From NCBI RefSeq assembly GCF_010548375.1, contig NZ_JAAGLY010000026.1, forward strand, positions 44,528 through 108,527: a stretch of DNA of 64,000 bases. Reading direction: 5' to 3'. Position 1 is the stretch's first letter; each line of letters begins with the position of its first letter. Under the pieces are notes generated by a model, which saw nothing but the letters and a program-made list of their open reading frames with translations, made no database searches and had not been told where the DNA came from. This stretch comes from Streptomyces sp. SID13726 (GTDB taxonomy: Bacteria; Actinomycetota; Actinomycetes; Streptomycetales; Streptomycetaceae). Of the stretch, positions 63,913 to 64,000 are shown piece by piece. The position numbers and the translations under genes are program-made.

Positions 63913-64000
63913 TCAGGCGGACTGCGGGACTCGTTCTTGGCCCTGCCAGAAGTCGCGTTCGTACTCGGCAGGTGGCACGTAGTCGAGCGCGGAGTGAAGA
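63913..64000 (-). CDS. C-terminal end of another IS3-family OrfB (runs off the window)
   Basis: The minus strand reads HSALDYVPPAEYERDFWQGQ ERVPQSA then TGA. The HSALxYxPPxEYE motif is the C-terminus of an IS3-type integrase of a different element from the one at 52044. Its likely terminal sequence (GAAACTCGGGACAGCTCA on the minus strand) ends at about 63874, where it interrupts the IS256 remnant. Confidence 0.8.
   Translation of the reverse strand, partial: LHSALDYVPPAEYERDFWQGQERVPQSA

Noticed and set aside
1..64000. tRNA or rRNA genes
   Set aside because: I looked for T-arm and anticodon-arm patterns and rRNA-like stretches, especially near the plasmid-like module, and saw none.

Overview
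This window looks like Streptomyces chromosome. GC is very high, third codon positions are almost all G or C, GTG and TTG starts are frequent, and rare TTA codons sit in a regulator, a very large structural gene and a toxin gene. The gene order of the first 29 kb matches the contractile injection system (CIS) locus of S. coelicolor as I remember it (about SCO4242 to SCO4263). Names come from motifs and remembered families; no search was run.

Region 1 (3-3068) is the 3' end of a giant modular protein of unknown function. Region 2 (3065-28716) is the CIS locus. It holds a large LuxR (LAL) regulator facing a small LuxR-type regulator, a DUF4255 tail-terminator protein, an AAA+ ATPase, two tandem membrane proteins with swapped sugar-binding C-termini, a probable ADP-ribosyltransferase cargo, a DUF4157 protein, and a long rightward operon. 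That operon encodes sheath, tube, two small chaperone-like proteins, a 1110-aa Pro/Thr/Ala-rich protein with VQR motifs (possible tape measure), a second tube protein, a LysM adaptor, a VgrG-like spike, gp25- and gpJ-like baseplate proteins, tail protein I, and a zinc-ribbon membrane protein with a galactose-binding-like end.

Region 3 (28.7-37.7 kb) is ordinary and partly decayed chromosome: MazG-like protein, M20 peptidase remnant, M24 peptidase, histidine phosphatase, a TetR / winged-helix / PPDK-like operon, a cold-shock protein with a C-terminal extension, a small secreted protein, a short CoaD paralogue, and remnants of an ArsR regulator and a PIN toxin.

Region 4 (37.7-64 kb) is accessory. 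A 1510-aa secreted polymorphic toxin (ricin-type lectin, long Ala-rich coil, XOO_2897-like deaminase tip) is followed by a likely immunity gene and several strong hairpins. Next is a plasmid-like module (winged-helix protein, triple-HTH protein, ParA, ParB-like partner, and palindromes that could be parS), then an XRE/ImmA-IrrE regulator pair, a frameshifted gene, a complete IS3-family element with a -1 slippery heptamer, a DyP-type peroxidase with a changed catalytic motif, and a 2626-aa RHS/YD-repeat toxin with a HINT domain and an overlapping downstream immunity gene. Transposase remnants close the window.

The most interesting points are the candidate ART cargo inside the CIS locus, TTA (bldA) codons in the CIS regulator and the putative tape measure, the two polymorphic toxin/immunity loci, and the palindrome cluster beside parA/parB.
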